Shown: piece after piece, positions 1-11,200 of the stretch
How positions within the stretch are numbered: position 1 is the stretch's first letter
Layout: every line of letters starts with the position of its first letter
Source: Astrothelium macrocarpum
Taxonomy: Eukaryota; Ascomycota; Dothideomycetes; Trypetheliales; Trypetheliaceae
Direction of reading: 5' to 3'
Assembly: GCA_021030915.1 (NCBI GenBank)
Contig: JAGEMR010000017.1
Coordinates: forward strand, 186,001-250,000
Length of the DNA stretch: 64,000 nucleotides
Made by a program: the position numbers and the translations under genes
The notes under the pieces: generated by a model
What the model was told of the DNA's origin: nothing
Seen by the model: the letters and a program-made list of their open reading frames with translations, nothing else
The model's database searches: none

Positions 1-86
1 CGGTGAGAGAAGTTGTGTATGGATGCTGGAGCTGGATGCTTCTTTCCCTCTCCTTCCTATCATAGTAGCTTACATATACTGAAATG

Positions 87-956
87 TCAGACATACTGTG
101 GAGCAGTCTCTTGAGACTCTCTTGCAAGCCTTTTTGATGCTCTTTCGGCTCGTAGTTTCTCTTGTGCCTCAATATCCCGGAACTTCGATTGGTGTTTCCG
201 GCTTTTGGCCAGCCGTTTTGCCTTCTTCCTCGCTGCTACTATTTCGGGGTTCACCCGAAAGGGTACTGAGGCATATGCTATTTTCTCCAGCACATCTATT
301 CTTTCCTGATGCTTCACATCATCCTTTTTCCTATAGTCTTTGACCGCCAAAAGTATCAAAGCTCGTAAAGTAAAATGTGCGTCGTTTCCAGTACAGTGGA
401 GTTTGTTAAAAGGACACTGGAGTTCCGTAAGAAGATCGCCAAGAGAACCAGCGTAGAAGGGGAGGACTTCGTGCGCAATCCAAGAGGTATCAAGTATACC
501 AGCAAAAAATGCTAGAAATTCAGGATCGAGAGCTCCAAGAGCATGCAGATCATGCCTAATATCATGACCGACAAGGACGACACTGCGTGACCGTGGAACC
601 AAAGAATTGATGTTCTCAAATATGTCTTCCTGACTGATTGTAATCGACCTTCCGAAAAGAAATTTCCTTGAAGCGTGAGCGCAATATCGAGATGATCCAG
701 TGGCGAAATTGTGTGTCGAAATGGTTGGTAGTGGATCCCGAAAGTTCTTTGTATCCAGAATTGCAAAGCCAATTTGGCAATCTAAATTTAGAAATAAATC
801 TTTTTTGATGTTGTCGATATTCTCGAAATCAATAGCGACAAGTACTGTATCCTCTAGATCTGATGTATCACATTTGGAGGCAAGCCCAAGAATCTTCCTC
901 GAGAGTTCGAGACCCCTCTTCACGATTTCTGGAGTTTTTCGTCGTCGCTGAACCAT
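87..956 (-). CDS. Gfd2/YDR514C-like protein with RNase H-fold exonuclease domain
   Basis: Single-exon gene of 289 aa starting at the ATG at 956. The core reads as a DEDDh-type nuclease fold: VAIDFEN carries D43 and E45, VGHDIRHDL (about residues 129-137) supplies the third acidic region, and HCTGNDAHFTLRAL has H187 and D192 in the H-x4-D spacing. This arrangement is known from fungal Gfd2/YDR514C-like proteins, which are often annotated as QDE-2-interacting-like. The C-terminal 50 residues are Lys/Arg-rich and probably helical, which would suit nucleic-acid binding. The acidic residues look intact, so activity is possible, but the substrate cannot be read from sequence. Confidence 0.8.
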   Translation of the reverse strand: MVQRRRKTPEIVKRGLELSRKILGLASKCDTSDLEDTVLVAIDFENIDNIKKDLFLNLDCQIGFAILDTKNFRDPLPTISTHNFATGSSRYCAHASRKFLFGRSITISQEDIFENINSLVPRSRSVVLVGHDIRHDLHALGALDPEFLAFFAGILDTSWIAHEVLPFYAGSLGDLLTELQCPFNKLHCTGNDAHFTLRALILLAVKDYRKKDDVKHQERIDVLEKIAYASVPFRVNPEIVAARKKAKRLAKSRKHQSKFRDIEAQEKLRAERASKRLARESQETAPQYV

Positions 957-2995
957 GACTGATAGATGTGATGATTGGTGCGATTATGACGCAAATGTCA
1001 ATGAATCTGTTGAGACATCTAGATGAAAGAAGAAGAGAAAAAAAGCAAGGAATTTTCAAAGGGCCAAAATCTGAAGTAAGCGGGCTGCGAAAGATTAGAT
1101 GAAACATCAAAATATCTGTGCTAAATTTGGGTGCTGCTGTTTCTCTCCCAGGTTTGACGGCCTGGGTGAGCTAAAGCAGCGGCGGCTTGAGCCGAAATGA
1201 GCATTAAACTCTCCGATCTATCACCTTATTCGAGCAAGAGCGCTAAATCGGAATTGCCAGAAGTTAAAGTAACGTACATCAAATTTAGGCACTCTCGCCC
1301 CTGTCCTGATTTTGACGGTCAGGGTGGGCTAAAGCAGCGGCCACCGGAGCTGAAGTGGGTACCAGATTCCCCAGGACATCGCCTTATAGGAGTATTCATA
1401 ATATCGTAAATACACGATGTACATCATTATTTCAGACACTCAAGAATCCAAAAGCTGTGTACGTGGATTAAGACAGACTAATTGAGGCTAAGGCGCAGAC
1501 TTTAGGCAACGTGATATAAATCATACGAGGAAATTACTTTACGCAAAGAGGGAACTTCCCCACGTACTCGAGTCTTGATTTTGCTATGGTAATTTTGCTA
1601 CGGTAAGGTTGTTAGGCAAACCATCAGGCCTGTGGGAAGCAGCAGGCTCTGACCAAAAAATGGCCATGATGTTTGCAGGACCCTTGAAACTAGAATGGCA
1701 GAAATCGCGCCTTGTACAGAGCGTCTGCAGGGCTTATCAGGAGACGCCGAATTGATGTGTGGTAAGCTAATAAGATAGCTCTGGCGAAATCGTTTTCGGC
1801 TTATTCCCTTACACATCCAAAATCAAAAGGATATTCTCCTTCAAATGTCCAATCTTCAATCATCGTGGAGTTGTGGTGCTTGCAAGTAAGACTTAACTTT
1901 CCTGATGTCACACATACCAAACGTTCGGAAAGGGAAAGTTCTGGAAAGTCGAGTTGTGGATACTTATCGATAGAGAAAGTATCGCATCTTTTGGTAAATA
2001 TTTGTCGATTCGCCAAAACGCCATCACATTTCGTAGACCTGGAATTGGTAGGGGTTTTGAATGATCAAAGAGGAATATTTCAGTCAACGCTGTTCGAAAT
2101 GAGATGGCTTACTTTGAAGCTTTACTATAAATGACAATTGGACCACTTAGAGAAACAGTCATGTAGATGGGAAAAAGCACTCAGTCAACAATTGGGAGTC
2201 TCATTGCGTTCCAAATTTTGGTCGTGATTATCTTCTTAATTCACTGACATCTTTAGTAGCCAAAACATGTGCAAGAAGACAGGAATAGTGGAGGAATCAC
2301 ATATGTAATGAGGGAATACGGAAATACGGGAGAAAACATGTAGATATGCAAGAGAAAATAGACGTGTAAGAGGACCACTACGATAGCCGACCTGAATCCG
2401 ACCCAACTAAAACGGCGGGCATTTGTGCGGTTATCGATCATCCTGGATAGACACTACTAACCTATTGAGCCCACAGCCTTCTCTCCGACTAAAAGTAAAC
2501 AGTGAGGTTAGAGTGATGATGATCAAGGTACTGGACATGCTGCAGCAGGTAAGAAGCAACGTTTCCTCAATTGGGTGCTTCTGTCCTGCAAGAGAGGAAG
2601 GTTTTGTAATCGAATATCCAACTTGCATACAAGGTCGGGAGACTCGGAACAAAATTGAGCGATACAATCGCTCGTGACAAATACAATAACGACTTGATAT
2701 TTATCAACGATTGAATCGTTGAGTGCCTCTCAATTTGGTCCACAACTTCACAGAGCGCGCTGCCATGTCTTATTGCCCTCAACGGTATCAAACGTTTTCA
2801 TAAGTGTTTTCGTGGTTTGTGCGCTGATTGGAATCGGAGGAGACCGTCATCAGATTTGAGGCTGAGTGCCAGAAACAAGCAGCGTGGGGCTCAATGATGC
2901 GTGTGTCGATAGACGAGCATGGATTTGAGGCTTCGGGCACTGTTGCAACATTATGGCAAGATAAAGCTGCTTGTTGGATTGGACGCAGCCCCTTT
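957..2995. other. Intergenic, about 2 kb, no convincing gene
   Basis: Only short ORFs occur here. The minus-strand reading 1801-2016 looks somewhat coding-like but has no ATG start and no recognisable extension. The stretch holds a duplicated hairpin element (listed separately). Confidence 0.5.
1147..1353. repeat. Two diverged copies of a roughly 45-bp hairpin-bearing element
   Basis: Copy 1 (about 1147-1195) and copy 2 (about 1303-1353) share TTTGACGG followed by GGGTGRGCTAAAGCAGCGG. In each copy TTTGACGG lies between the arms of a short inverted repeat: CCCAGG/CCTGGG in copy 1 and CCTGA/TCAGG in copy 2. The arms differ between copies but still pair. Origin is unknown; a relic of a mobile element is possible. 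Confidence 0.6.
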
Positions 2996-4493
2996 CTAAT
3001 TCTTTGATATATTTCCAAAAAAGGCGAGAAGAACGGCCAGGTATCTATCTTGTTTTAGTGGCAGTTAAGCATAGAAAACACTTAGAGAGGATATACGTTG
3101 CAGTGCCTCCCAATACTTCGTGATGTCCCGCCGGCGTCGCCGTAAGTAGCACAACCGTAAAGGCGAGCGCGAAAGCAATCGATATCCCGATACTCCATGT
3201 AATATGATCGCCAATCCTATTCAGCGCGTAGATCGGGGTCACGAAGAACACCGGCGCTAGAAGCAACATCTTGATTCCCAGGAAGGCTTTTGCATATTTC
3301 TTTGCGATCTTATTTCCATTCATCCATGCGCGAAAACTAAATTTGCTGTGTCCCTCCGGCTCTACCTTACCCATGTTCTCCAGTTCAGTCTCAGATTTTG
3401 GGTCCTTTGGGCTATTCCTAAGATGAGAATTAGGGTTAGGATCCCGGGTCGCTTCACGGGCCATCCGGTATCTGATTAGATTAAAGAATTTTTCGATCAA
3501 TGCGCCAAAATGGGAATGCTCGCTTGCACCTCCGACGCTGACAAGATCACTGCGCAAGTTGATGTAGTCGCTCTCCTCGTATACAATAGGCTTTACAGCT
3601 TTTATGTAGTGGGCCACACTCTTCCATTCATAGCTCGCAGGTCGAGCCAATGTATTCAATCGATGGGCGGCGGAGACTAACCGCTCGTACTCGAGATACT
3701 TCTCTTCCAAGTCCTTCATCAAGTTTTTACGAGCGCCGGCTTCTTCTTTATCCGCGCGTTGTCGCGTAACCAACCTACGGCGAGGCTGATCAAGAAGGCC
3801 TTTTAAATTGTCGTCGGTGTCCATCTCTTGAAGGTTTTCTTCTAAGATCCGCATTTCATCTTGTTTCTCAAGTATTAGACGGGCCTGCACGGAGCTGAAT
3901 CGTCGAAACATCATCCAACGATCATCACCGCCAAGAAATTCCGCAAATGATGGGTAGCCCTCTGTGTTACTATCAGATCGCACGACCGGTGAAGGCACCA
4001 AGAGCTGTCACAGGTCGCGGAAGGTAGGAAGTAGCTACACACTTATTCAAGATACCGTCGACATAAATGTATGACACAAATATGGTTGGTGTCTTCAATG
4101 GAAAATGTGGTACTTATCAGGGCTTGAATTGTGCTGAGCGACACCCAATTTGTAAAGAGGTTGAATGAGCTTTGGGATTGACTTACCTGGCGGATCTTCT
4201 CTCCCACATTCGCTAAGTTGTTCAAAGACTCTGTTGGCCGCTTCTATGCTGGTGGAACCCTTCTGCCGTCTATTGTGCCATGTGGAAGACGTCCCGTTGG
4301 TATTCGAAGGCGTCGGATCTGTTGTAGTCCATTGTCTTGCAATGGAAGTTGGCATCGTTCCTAGTCGCTGAGAGCCCCCTGAAGTATCTACTTCGCCTCT
4401 CTCCATCAAATAGATGTCGGCCTCACTACGTCGTCGCAATTTTGTACCGACCATGCTTGAGTGATTGTTTTTGCTGGTTGTATCGTACATCAA
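2996..4493 (-). CDS. DUF6594 membrane protein
   Basis: Three-exon model, 406 aa: exons 4493-4187, 3961-3097 and 3044-2996. The last intron is 52 bp with branch CTTAAC; splicing it out restores the family's usual ending, a hydrophobic segment followed by GN near the C terminus. The DUF6594 signature starts at GYPSFAEFLGGD and runs through FRRFSSVQARLILEKQDEM and a coiled helical region. Three hydrophobic segments lie near the C terminus, with ATPAGHHEV before the last one, as is usual in the family. The Ser/Thr-rich N-terminal 100 residues are less conserved. These proteins are common in moulds but their function is unknown. Without the third exon the protein would lose its last membrane segment, which is why I extended the gene to 2996. 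Confidence 0.82.
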
Positions 4494-4979
4494 GGGATCT
4501 TACAAGTCATATTATACCAAGGATAGCCTCAGCCTTGTCCGATGACGTTTTTGTACGAGCTGGAGCTCATGGAGTGGCGTTATAGTGATTCCCTTTCCTG
4601 CTATTGCACAGCCTTGACATCATAGGATGGCAGCTCACGCGCAGTTCAACATTGTACATTGCTAACAGGGATTTTGTATATGAATATTCCTCGATGAAGA
4701 TGAGGCTGCTATCAAGTGCCGTTGGGCGACTGTTGCTCGTGTAGGTGCACCTGCTACATATTTTAAGTGGAAAACCAACGCCTCTTACGTAATCCTCATC
4801 ACTTTGGGGACAAAATGTTAACACATGATACAACATCTACACCTCTACATTGAGTAAAGATTTCATTAATTAGCAGCCGAGAAGAGTTCATACTCATCAC
4901 TCATAAAATCCTGCCACCATAACCCCTCGATCTACACCCAAAACAATCCCCAATCAAATCCACCACCCCATGAGCCAAC
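4494..4979. other. Intergenic, nothing recognised
   Basis: This 486-bp spacer separates the start of the DUF6594 gene from the stop of the next minus-strand gene. Only short shadow ORFs are present. Confidence 0.5.
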
Positions 4980-7900
4980 TCACCGCAACAACTCCGACAC
5001 CACCCCAACCAAATAACACGCCCCGGCTGTCACCAGCGCGGTCCAAAACACAAGTCGCTTGCGCCTCCCTCGCTCACTCCACTTCATAAGCCGCTTTTCC
5101 CCGGAAAACACCCTCTCCTTCCTCCGAACGCTCGGTCCCTTCCTCCGCGCAGCAGCTCCTGCGGCCTCGGCAGCCGCCTCCTCGGCCTCCTCGCCGAAAT
5201 TCACAAAGCCCGTCGGCGACGCAAAGTTGGCCGATGCTGCAGGCGAGGAGAGGGGCGCTGTGGTACCGTCGATGGGGTTGATGGCTGGTGATGGCGGGAG
5301 ATCGTGTGGGTCTTTGGCTTCAGTGGCGGTGGTGGAGGAGACGGTGGTGGTGGGGTGTGTGGCGGTGGTGCCGTCGATGGGGTTGATGGTCCATGATGGG
5401 GAAAGGCCGTTTGGATGCTTGATAGTTGTAGTGGAGGGGGAGATGGTCTTGGCGTTGGAAGAGGAAGAGGAGGTGGAGGATGAGGAAGGGAAAGAGGAAG
5501 AGGAGTAAGGGGCGATGAGCCTGCACAGGATCACTCTGTTCTCCTTGACTTCAACGGGTTCGAAACCAAGCCGGATGTAGCGGCGGAGATGAGGCAGGAG
5601 TTCTCGACGATATTTGAAGGTGTTGAGAGTAGTAGAGAGAGATATAGGATGTTCGGGGATGGGGGAAGGGATGTAGATCGAATCATCAGACAGCGTAATG
5701 ACCTCCATTTCACGCCCTGAATACTTGGAGGACATCATCTTGAATTCAGCGGTGACCCCGGGGACTAAGGGAGATGGAGGCGGAGAGGAGTCAGAGGTGG
5801 GAACGAGCCGGCGCAAGACCACCATGGACTTTGTAGCCGAAATCAACTCGTATCCGTCAACGAGGTAGAGGTGGAGATGGGGTAAGAATGTCCGCGGCGA
5901 GTCGAGAGTAGCGAGGGTCGTGGAGAGGGAGAGTGGGCGTTCGGCGGTATGAACAGTAACGGAGATGGGGCTGATGATGGTTTCGGTCTTCGTTGTGGAC
6001 CCGACGTCGCTACGGACGACTTTGATTTCAGCGATGAATCCTGGAGAAAACAAGGAACCGTGAGTATTTGTGGGGTCAAAGGTGGTTGCTGTGGGAATCG
6101 ACTCTTTTTGGTGTCCCGGCGAAGTTTCAGAGTCATTTAGGGAAGTTCTTGCTTGGGATGATCCATTTTCTGAATCTGATGGGGAATCTGGGACGACTGC
6201 ATTGATGACGCCCAGTTCTTCGTCACTGAAACATTTTTGTGAGTCTCGCTTTCGAAAGTACCCAACCTCGATTATCTCTTTTTGCCTGTCGTAGAGGCGT
6301 TGTTTGTCGTAAGGTTGTAGGATCAGAATTTCGACTTCTTGTTCAGTAAGAGGCTGAAGAGTGGACACGCTTTGTGCCTGTAATCTACGGACAATTTCGT
6401 TCTGGACCTGCAAAAGACGCTTTCCGAACAAGTTCTTGATGTTTTTGATATGCTTAATGTCTCCAATGTCGTAACTGTTGGAGACGTCCGGTTCATCAGC
6501 GGTGCTTGAAGAAGCTGCTTCATTTGAAAGGTGTGTGTTAGATTGGGTCTCAGAGAGCTGGCTTGTGGTGTTGGGCGATATTTCGGGTGACTGATGTATC
6601 TTCTTTGATGACAGCTGAGGTTTCTCAATAGTAGGGGCTTGATTCGCTGGAACAGTAGGAGCTTGTGTAGTTGGAAGTGTTGAAGACGAAGGCGAAAGAG
6701 ACTGCTGCCGATGCTGTGTATCGATAATGCCATAATGAGATTCATGGATATGGCGAATTTCGCGTGCAAGAGCGCGGTCTGACTCCTTCTGAGCATACTT
6801 GGCCTCTTCTTTAGCAAGTGCATGTGGAGCCGGCTTCTTATACCAACGACCATTACTGGCAAACTTCACCACATCGGCGCACATATCACCTTCTCCCTGC
6901 TGGATGCAAGAATCTCCTTTTTCTCCAACAAGACCGTGTTGCCCCTTATCATTCGGCTCATGAGCGTGGTACGCGTATTCGTGGGCCTGCATTGCCGCTT
7001 TTGTCGCTTCGACTTCTTCTGACAGTTTACGAGTAGCCGCATCTTCGTTTGCCGTTGAATTTGCCGCCTTATCAGCCGGGTTGTCATTCAAAGTATCCTT
7101 GAACAGCGGATTTAGAGATAATCGCGCAGATCTCGTGCGCTGCCGCGCTAACTCGTGAGATCTTAATTTTTCAAGGATTGTCGTCCTTTTCATAGAATTC
7201 TTCTCCGCGATAGACGGAGCCTCGAAAGGAGCTCGGAGAATCTGAGGTTTCAAAGATTCCGTAGGATGTTCTGTGGCTTCAGGTTGAGGACTTGGTTTGT
7301 TTCGCGTAGTCTGTTCCTTTCTCGCCCCTGCCAGCCGAGAAATCGAGGGCTCCAAGGGAGCCTCGAGTTGAACTCGGGGCAGGTCCGCATCACGCCGCCA
7401 AACAGGTCCCAGAGGGGAAAAATGGGTTCTGGAGACTGAAATACTGTTCAACTCATCTTCAGTTTTCGAAGCTTCTTTCTGTGTTGAACAAGGTTCGTGA
7501 GGCCCTTCATTCTTGTCACGTCGTTTTTTCTTACCCATCATGGATCGCACATCCTCTGGTAGTAACATCTCGACATCTTGCGTTGTAGCTTGCTCTGTTT
7601 GTCCAACATGCTTCAAGCTGCTCTGATTTCTTCCAACGTTTTCCAGAAATGTTTTCAATTCAATGAGCCCTTGCCTAAAGTGCTTCGGCTGTGCATCAAA
7701 GAAACCGGTATCACTCAGGACTCCAATCATTTGATCAAGGGTTGGTGTTGCTCCGTAAATATCCTGCATGTCGCGGTGCAAACGAGATAGATCAATTTGT
7801 ATCGCTCCCCGTTCTCGCATACTGGGCAATGAGGTTGCTTTTTCTCGTATTGCTTTGTCAACGTATGGCTCCCATGTCTTCACAAAATGATCAAGTGTAC

Positions 7901-9107
7901 TAGGTATGATCTGTTGATGGTGCGTCAAGCTTCTATCCACAGGGTTGCTCTCTTTCTTTGAGATATTGGGCTGACTGGAATCCAATTCTGAATCAAACCT
8001 CTGTTCAGGCCGAGCTTGAGAGATATTGGATTTTTCGCTTTGATCCTGCTTGCTACTGCTCTGCTCAACGACCTTAAGACTCTCTTCCGTAAGCCCAAGT
8101 AATCCGGGATGTTCTGCATGTGAAGATTCCACGGACGATGGTTTGGGCTTAGGTACCATCCGATTCGTGATTGGATCATACTCATACTTCACTTTGGTTT
8201 TAGGCTCAGAGTGACCTACTGCATTACTGGATGGGATTTGGGCTTCGTTTTTTGAAACGAATCCGGATTGATTTGACTGACCCGTATTCCTGGTTGTTTC
8301 ACTGGTCGGAGACCTGGCGTATCCTTGTCCAGTAGGTTTTGCGTGGTTTTGAGTATTGCAATTGATTTTCTTCTCTTCCGACTTGCTATCTGTTTCTTCG
8401 GGTTTTTGGGAAGACGTCTTGATTAGATTGGGTGGTAGTCCCTCGAACGAGCGAACGTAGTCAGTATGAGGTTGTAATCGATCCTTAAAGGCTGAGACGT
8501 GATTAGTGTCATCAACCTTTCCATGGGACTCACTGGACGGTCGGTAGCGAGTATTGGGGAGATAGCTCCACAGAGACGTTGCGAATTTAGCAGTTGGAAA
8601 AATGAGCTCAAATGGATCTTCTGGAAGACGCTTCATGGCATCGATCCTCTTCTTCAATGCGTCCATTTTTTCTTGCTGGCGTTTCTCGACATTTGTCCAA
8701 TACTGTTGCCATGAGTCTTGATGCGCCTTGGTTTCATCCTGCGGATCTTTATCTGAGTCATTGTCCTTTCTGCCGTTCTTGTTCCAAGAGCTACAGGAAC
8801 GTGTCCCAGCAGTCGGAGGAGCTTCGATAAAATCTTCAACCCATTTACTTAGACGCCGTTGTCTGTTGATGCTATTCCTCCTCGCGATATGGTTTGTCCT
8901 CCGCGTCTTGTAAGAGACTTCTGGATGGGTGCCCGTCCTGAATTGGACTTCAATGTTATGCTGGGCGAGATATTTTGGTAAGTGCTCGCGCCGTTGAAAG
9001 GTGTAGTTGCGGCGCCCGAATGAGGAATATCGGGCTTTTGAAAGAGCAATAGTGGTTGACGAAGAAAAGTATGGATTGCTGAAGGAACTTCGAGCAAGCT
9101 GAAGCAT
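4980..9107 (-). CDS. Long Ser/Thr-rich protein, probable mitochondrial targeting, C-terminal membrane segment
   Basis: Single open reading frame of 1375 aa from the ATG at 9107; an in-frame ATG at 9146 is the alternative, and the frame further upstream lacks another ATG. The N terminus MLQLARSSFSNPYF and the following Ser/Arg-rich, acid-free 30 residues look like a mitochondrial presequence. LPEDPFELIFPTAKFATSLW and YEYDPITNRMVPK resemble a conserved fungal group annotated only as serine-threonine rich protein. Before the C terminus two homologous modules of about 80-90 aa occur, each with PLSLSTTL or PISLSTTL followed by LPHL and a V-x-R or I-x-R-L ending. A Ser/Thr tract, an Ala-rich patch and a basic stretch follow, then one membrane helix (LVFWTALVTAGACYLVGVV). 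It may anchor in a mitochondrial membrane. Function is unknown. Confidence 0.8.
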   Translation of the reverse strand: MLQLARSSFSNPYFSSSTTIALSKARYSSFGRRNYTFQRREHLPKYLAQHNIEVQFRTGTHPEVSYKTRRTNHIARRNSINRQRRLSKWVEDFIEAPPTAGTRSCSSWNKNGRKDNDSDKDPQDETKAHQDSWQQYWTNVEKRQQEKMDALKKRIDAMKRLPEDPFELIFPTAKFATSLWSYLPNTRYRPSSESHGKVDDTNHVSAFKDRLQPHTDYVRSFEGLPPNLIKTSSQKPEETDSKSEEKKINCNTQNHAKPTGQGYARSPTSETTRNTGQSNQSGFVSKNEAQIPSSNAVGHSEPKTKVKYEYDPITNRMVPKPKPSSVESSHAEHPGLLGLTEESLKVVEQSSSKQDQSEKSNISQARPEQRFDSELDSSQPNISKKESNPVDRSLTHHQQIIPSTLDHFVKTWEPYVDKAIREKATSLPSMRERGAIQIDLSRLHRDMQDIYGATPTLDQMIGVLSDTGFFDAQPKHFRQGLIELKTFLENVGRNQSSLKHVGQTEQATTQDVEMLLPEDVRSMMGKKKRRDKNEGPHEPCSTQKEASKTEDELNSISVSRTHFSPLGPVWRRDADLPRVQLEAPLEPSISRLAGARKEQTTRNKPSPQPEATEHPTESLKPQILRAPFEAPSIAEKNSMKRTTILEKLRSHELARQRTRSARLSLNPLFKDTLNDNPADKAANSTANEDAATRKLSEEVEATKAAMQAHEYAYHAHEPNDKGQHGLVGEKGDSCIQQGEGDMCADVVKFASNGRWYKKPAPHALAKEEAKYAQKESDRALAREIRHIHESHYGIIDTQHRQQSLSPSSSTLPTTQAPTVPANQAPTIEKPQLSSKKIHQSPEISPNTTSQLSETQSNTHLSNEAASSSTADEPDVSNSYDIGDIKHIKNIKNLFGKRLLQVQNEIVRRLQAQSVSTLQPLTEQEVEILILQPYDKQRLYDRQKEIIEVGYFRKRDSQKCFSDEELGVINAVVPDSPSDSENGSSQARTSLNDSETSPGHQKESIPTATTFDPTNTHGSLFSPGFIAEIKVVRSDVGSTTKTETIISPISVTVHTAERPLSLSTTLATLDSPRTFLPHLHLYLVDGYELISATKSMVVLRRLVPTSDSSPPPSPLVPGVTAEFKMMSSKYSGREMEVITLSDDSIYIPSPIPEHPISLSTTLNTFKYRRELLPHLRRYIRLGFEPVEVKENRVILCRLIAPYSSSSFPSSSSTSSSSSNAKTISPSTTTIKHPNGLSPSWTINPIDGTTATHPTTTVSSTTATEAKDPHDLPPSPAINPIDGTTAPLSSPAASANFASPTGFVNFGEEAEEAAAEAAGAAARRKGPSVRRKERVFSGEKRLMKWSERGRRKRLVFWTALVTAGACYLVGVVSELLR

Positions 9108-10597
9108 AGCCGGATTGCCGGTCTGATGAAGCTGCGGAGAGACCATTGTAAGCAACAAAATCTGAAGACACAAGACTCAATGCTTGTAAAAATGCCTTTG
9201 TCTATGTCGTGGGCGAATCGCTCTGCCTTCGAATTGATACTTCGACAGCTGTGCTGTGCGTCAAACGAAAGCAATAAATGGTAAAGAGGTCGATGCTATG
9301 CCGGTATTCTTGATTTGGCAGCGTGAACCTTGGACAGACTTCGCTGCAAGCCCGTAGAGGTTACAGAACACAGTGTCGCCACAGTATAGTCCCAGCTATC
9401 CAGCGTGTAGCTTCTATGTAATCCTTGTGAAGACTTGATAGAGACCGCGCCGACCCAGCGGCTATCGAAAAGATGACTTCGGAAAATGGTTCTCAGTAAG
9501 TAAAAGTGCTGCTTAGCTGTATTAGAAGACCTCGTGCAACACATAGCCGACAAATTGATGTTGACTTTGTAGGACTGCAACTACGTACAAGAAATACTGT
9601 GATGACTAGCCATAAACTGATCTCCGAGAGGGGTGGATGAAGCCGTAACAAGCGGAGAAGTGATGGCTCGCCACGAGATCAAGAGCCCACCAAGGATTTT
9701 GCATTGAAGATAGCAAGAGAATAGAAGAAGCTCCAGGCTGGAATACGGCTCGAGGGACCAAGGCAACCGGCAGTCCCTCGGTGATGAGTCGACAGTGCGG
9801 CAGCAGCTAGACTGAGAGGCGCTTTTGATCCTCGGGGTTATCGCGCATATCAAACCCCGCGTCTTCCCACGCATGGAACAACAAGTAGTCTATGCGTTGC
9901 CTTACTTATTCTACGGGCTAAAAGGTCTTTAGTTACTTCTCCAATCTTTAAAGAACCGTGGCCTTTCCAGTCCGTTCGCAAAGTGTGTCTCGTTCTCCCA
10001 AAACCTGTGCACAGTGCGCCAATGTTTCGACACGTCTTTGGCTGCAGCTTGTCGCACTATCATTTCTCATTCGTGTTCTGCACTCTTCACCATCCCCTCT
10101 ATCTTCGACACATTCTGTCAATCATTGTCCATCATCGTACTTCAAAAAGCCGTAGTCTTATGTTCTATGCATGTCATTGCGCGGTTGCCGGGTAGAGTCT
10201 ACTCTTGTTGAAACCCTGGCAGGGCTATACATTTCGGCGTATTCGTTTTGTTTTAGTATCGGATAGCGGATATAGAGAGTGTATCCGAAAGTTCCATTGA
10301 GTCATACGAACAGATTATCTCTCAACTATCAGATGGTGATACTGCAATAGATCAGAGGCTCTCTTAGATGTCGCGAGTAATCTTAGAAGTGTCTTGGATG
10401 CTGGCCCACAGAGATCCCATCTTTAGGAACCTAGGCCATTTCTAAGCTTTTTAGAGGTTCGTAAACTATCTAATCTATATTTGCTTGCTACTGAACCGAA
10501 GTAAGACCAAGCATTGAATCATTAGCGGAACATCATGCAAAGAAAGCAAAAGAAGAACCTTTTGTCATGCAAAGCATTCTGCAAACCAAGCAGAGCT
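9108..10597. other. Intergenic, about 1.5 kb, nothing recognised
   Basis: No ORF here gives a recognisable protein or a plausible spliced model. It contains the 5' region of the Ser/Thr-rich gene and the 3' region of the thioesterase gene. Confidence 0.45.
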
Positions 10598-11200
10598 TCA
10601 TAGTTTTTCGGAAATGCTGATCCACAGTGCCTCTGCACTCGCAAGTACTCTTCCCTCCCCGTCTATCATCTCCGCTCGGACCCAATGCTTCTGACCTTCT
10701 TCCCTTTCCTTCCACGCACACATTTTGACAGCCCCAGGGACGAGCAGAGGCTTGTGATACCGAACATTGCTGTACACCGTCGTCGGCCGCCGTACCGATG
10801 GGTCCTTGTACAGCAGCAATCCCATCTGAAGGTCGAAGAGGGTCGCACTAAGGCCACCGTGCGCATGACCCGGGTGGCCGCTTGCGCCTACGCCGAGGGC
10901 GTAGAGAGCATGGAGCTCTCCTGGACAGGATAACGAGATCCGGGGGTCCTGATCCGCAGACGGAAAGTTGTGTGGAGCAGCAGCGGTGCCAGGAGGTGCG
11001 TAGAAGTACTGTACTCCAAGAATAGTGTCGTGGTCACGAAGAGTCGATGTCGTAAACCTGGAGGTGTGTAGGAGCATGTCCGTTACCGGGACAAGCGTGC
11101 CATCTGCGAGCATCCGCGTACACCAATCGTAGGCAGTAAATTGGGCCCGGATCGATGGGGAGATTTCTTCCCGCTTGAGGTAGTCTAGTAGAGTGGGCAT
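10598..11200 (-). CDS. Hotdog-fold thioesterase (PaaI/4HBT type)
   Basis: Intronless gene of 200 aa with its ATG at 11200. The segment GHAHGGLSATLFDLQMG (about residues 111-127) matches the HGG motif and following helix of 4HBT/PaaI acyl-CoA thioesterases. VYSNVRYHKPLLVP and RAEMIDGEGRVLASAEALWI match the later strands of the fold, including the typical D-G-E-G turn. Such enzymes hydrolyse acyl-CoA thioesters; the acyl substrate cannot be told. No targeting peptide is evident. Neighbours do not suggest a pathway. Confidence 0.85.
   Translation of the reverse strand: MPTLLDYLKREEISPSIRAQFTAYDWCTRMLADGTLVPVTDMLLHTSRFTTSTLRDHDTILGVQYFYAPPGTAAAPHNFPSADQDPRISLSCPGELHALYALGVGASGHPGHAHGGLSATLFDLQMGLLLYKDPSVRRPTTVYSNVRYHKPLLVPGAVKMCAWKEREEGQKHWVRAEMIDGEGRVLASAEALWISISEKL

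Noticed and set aside
3429..3440. Telomere-like TTAGGGTTAGG
   Set aside because: A single short match lying inside the DUF6594 coding exon; no array.
5059..5508. Plus-strand ORF of 149 codons inside the long Ser/Thr-rich gene
   Set aside because: It is the complement of low-complexity Ser/Thr/Ala codons; the minus-strand reading is continuous for 4 kb.
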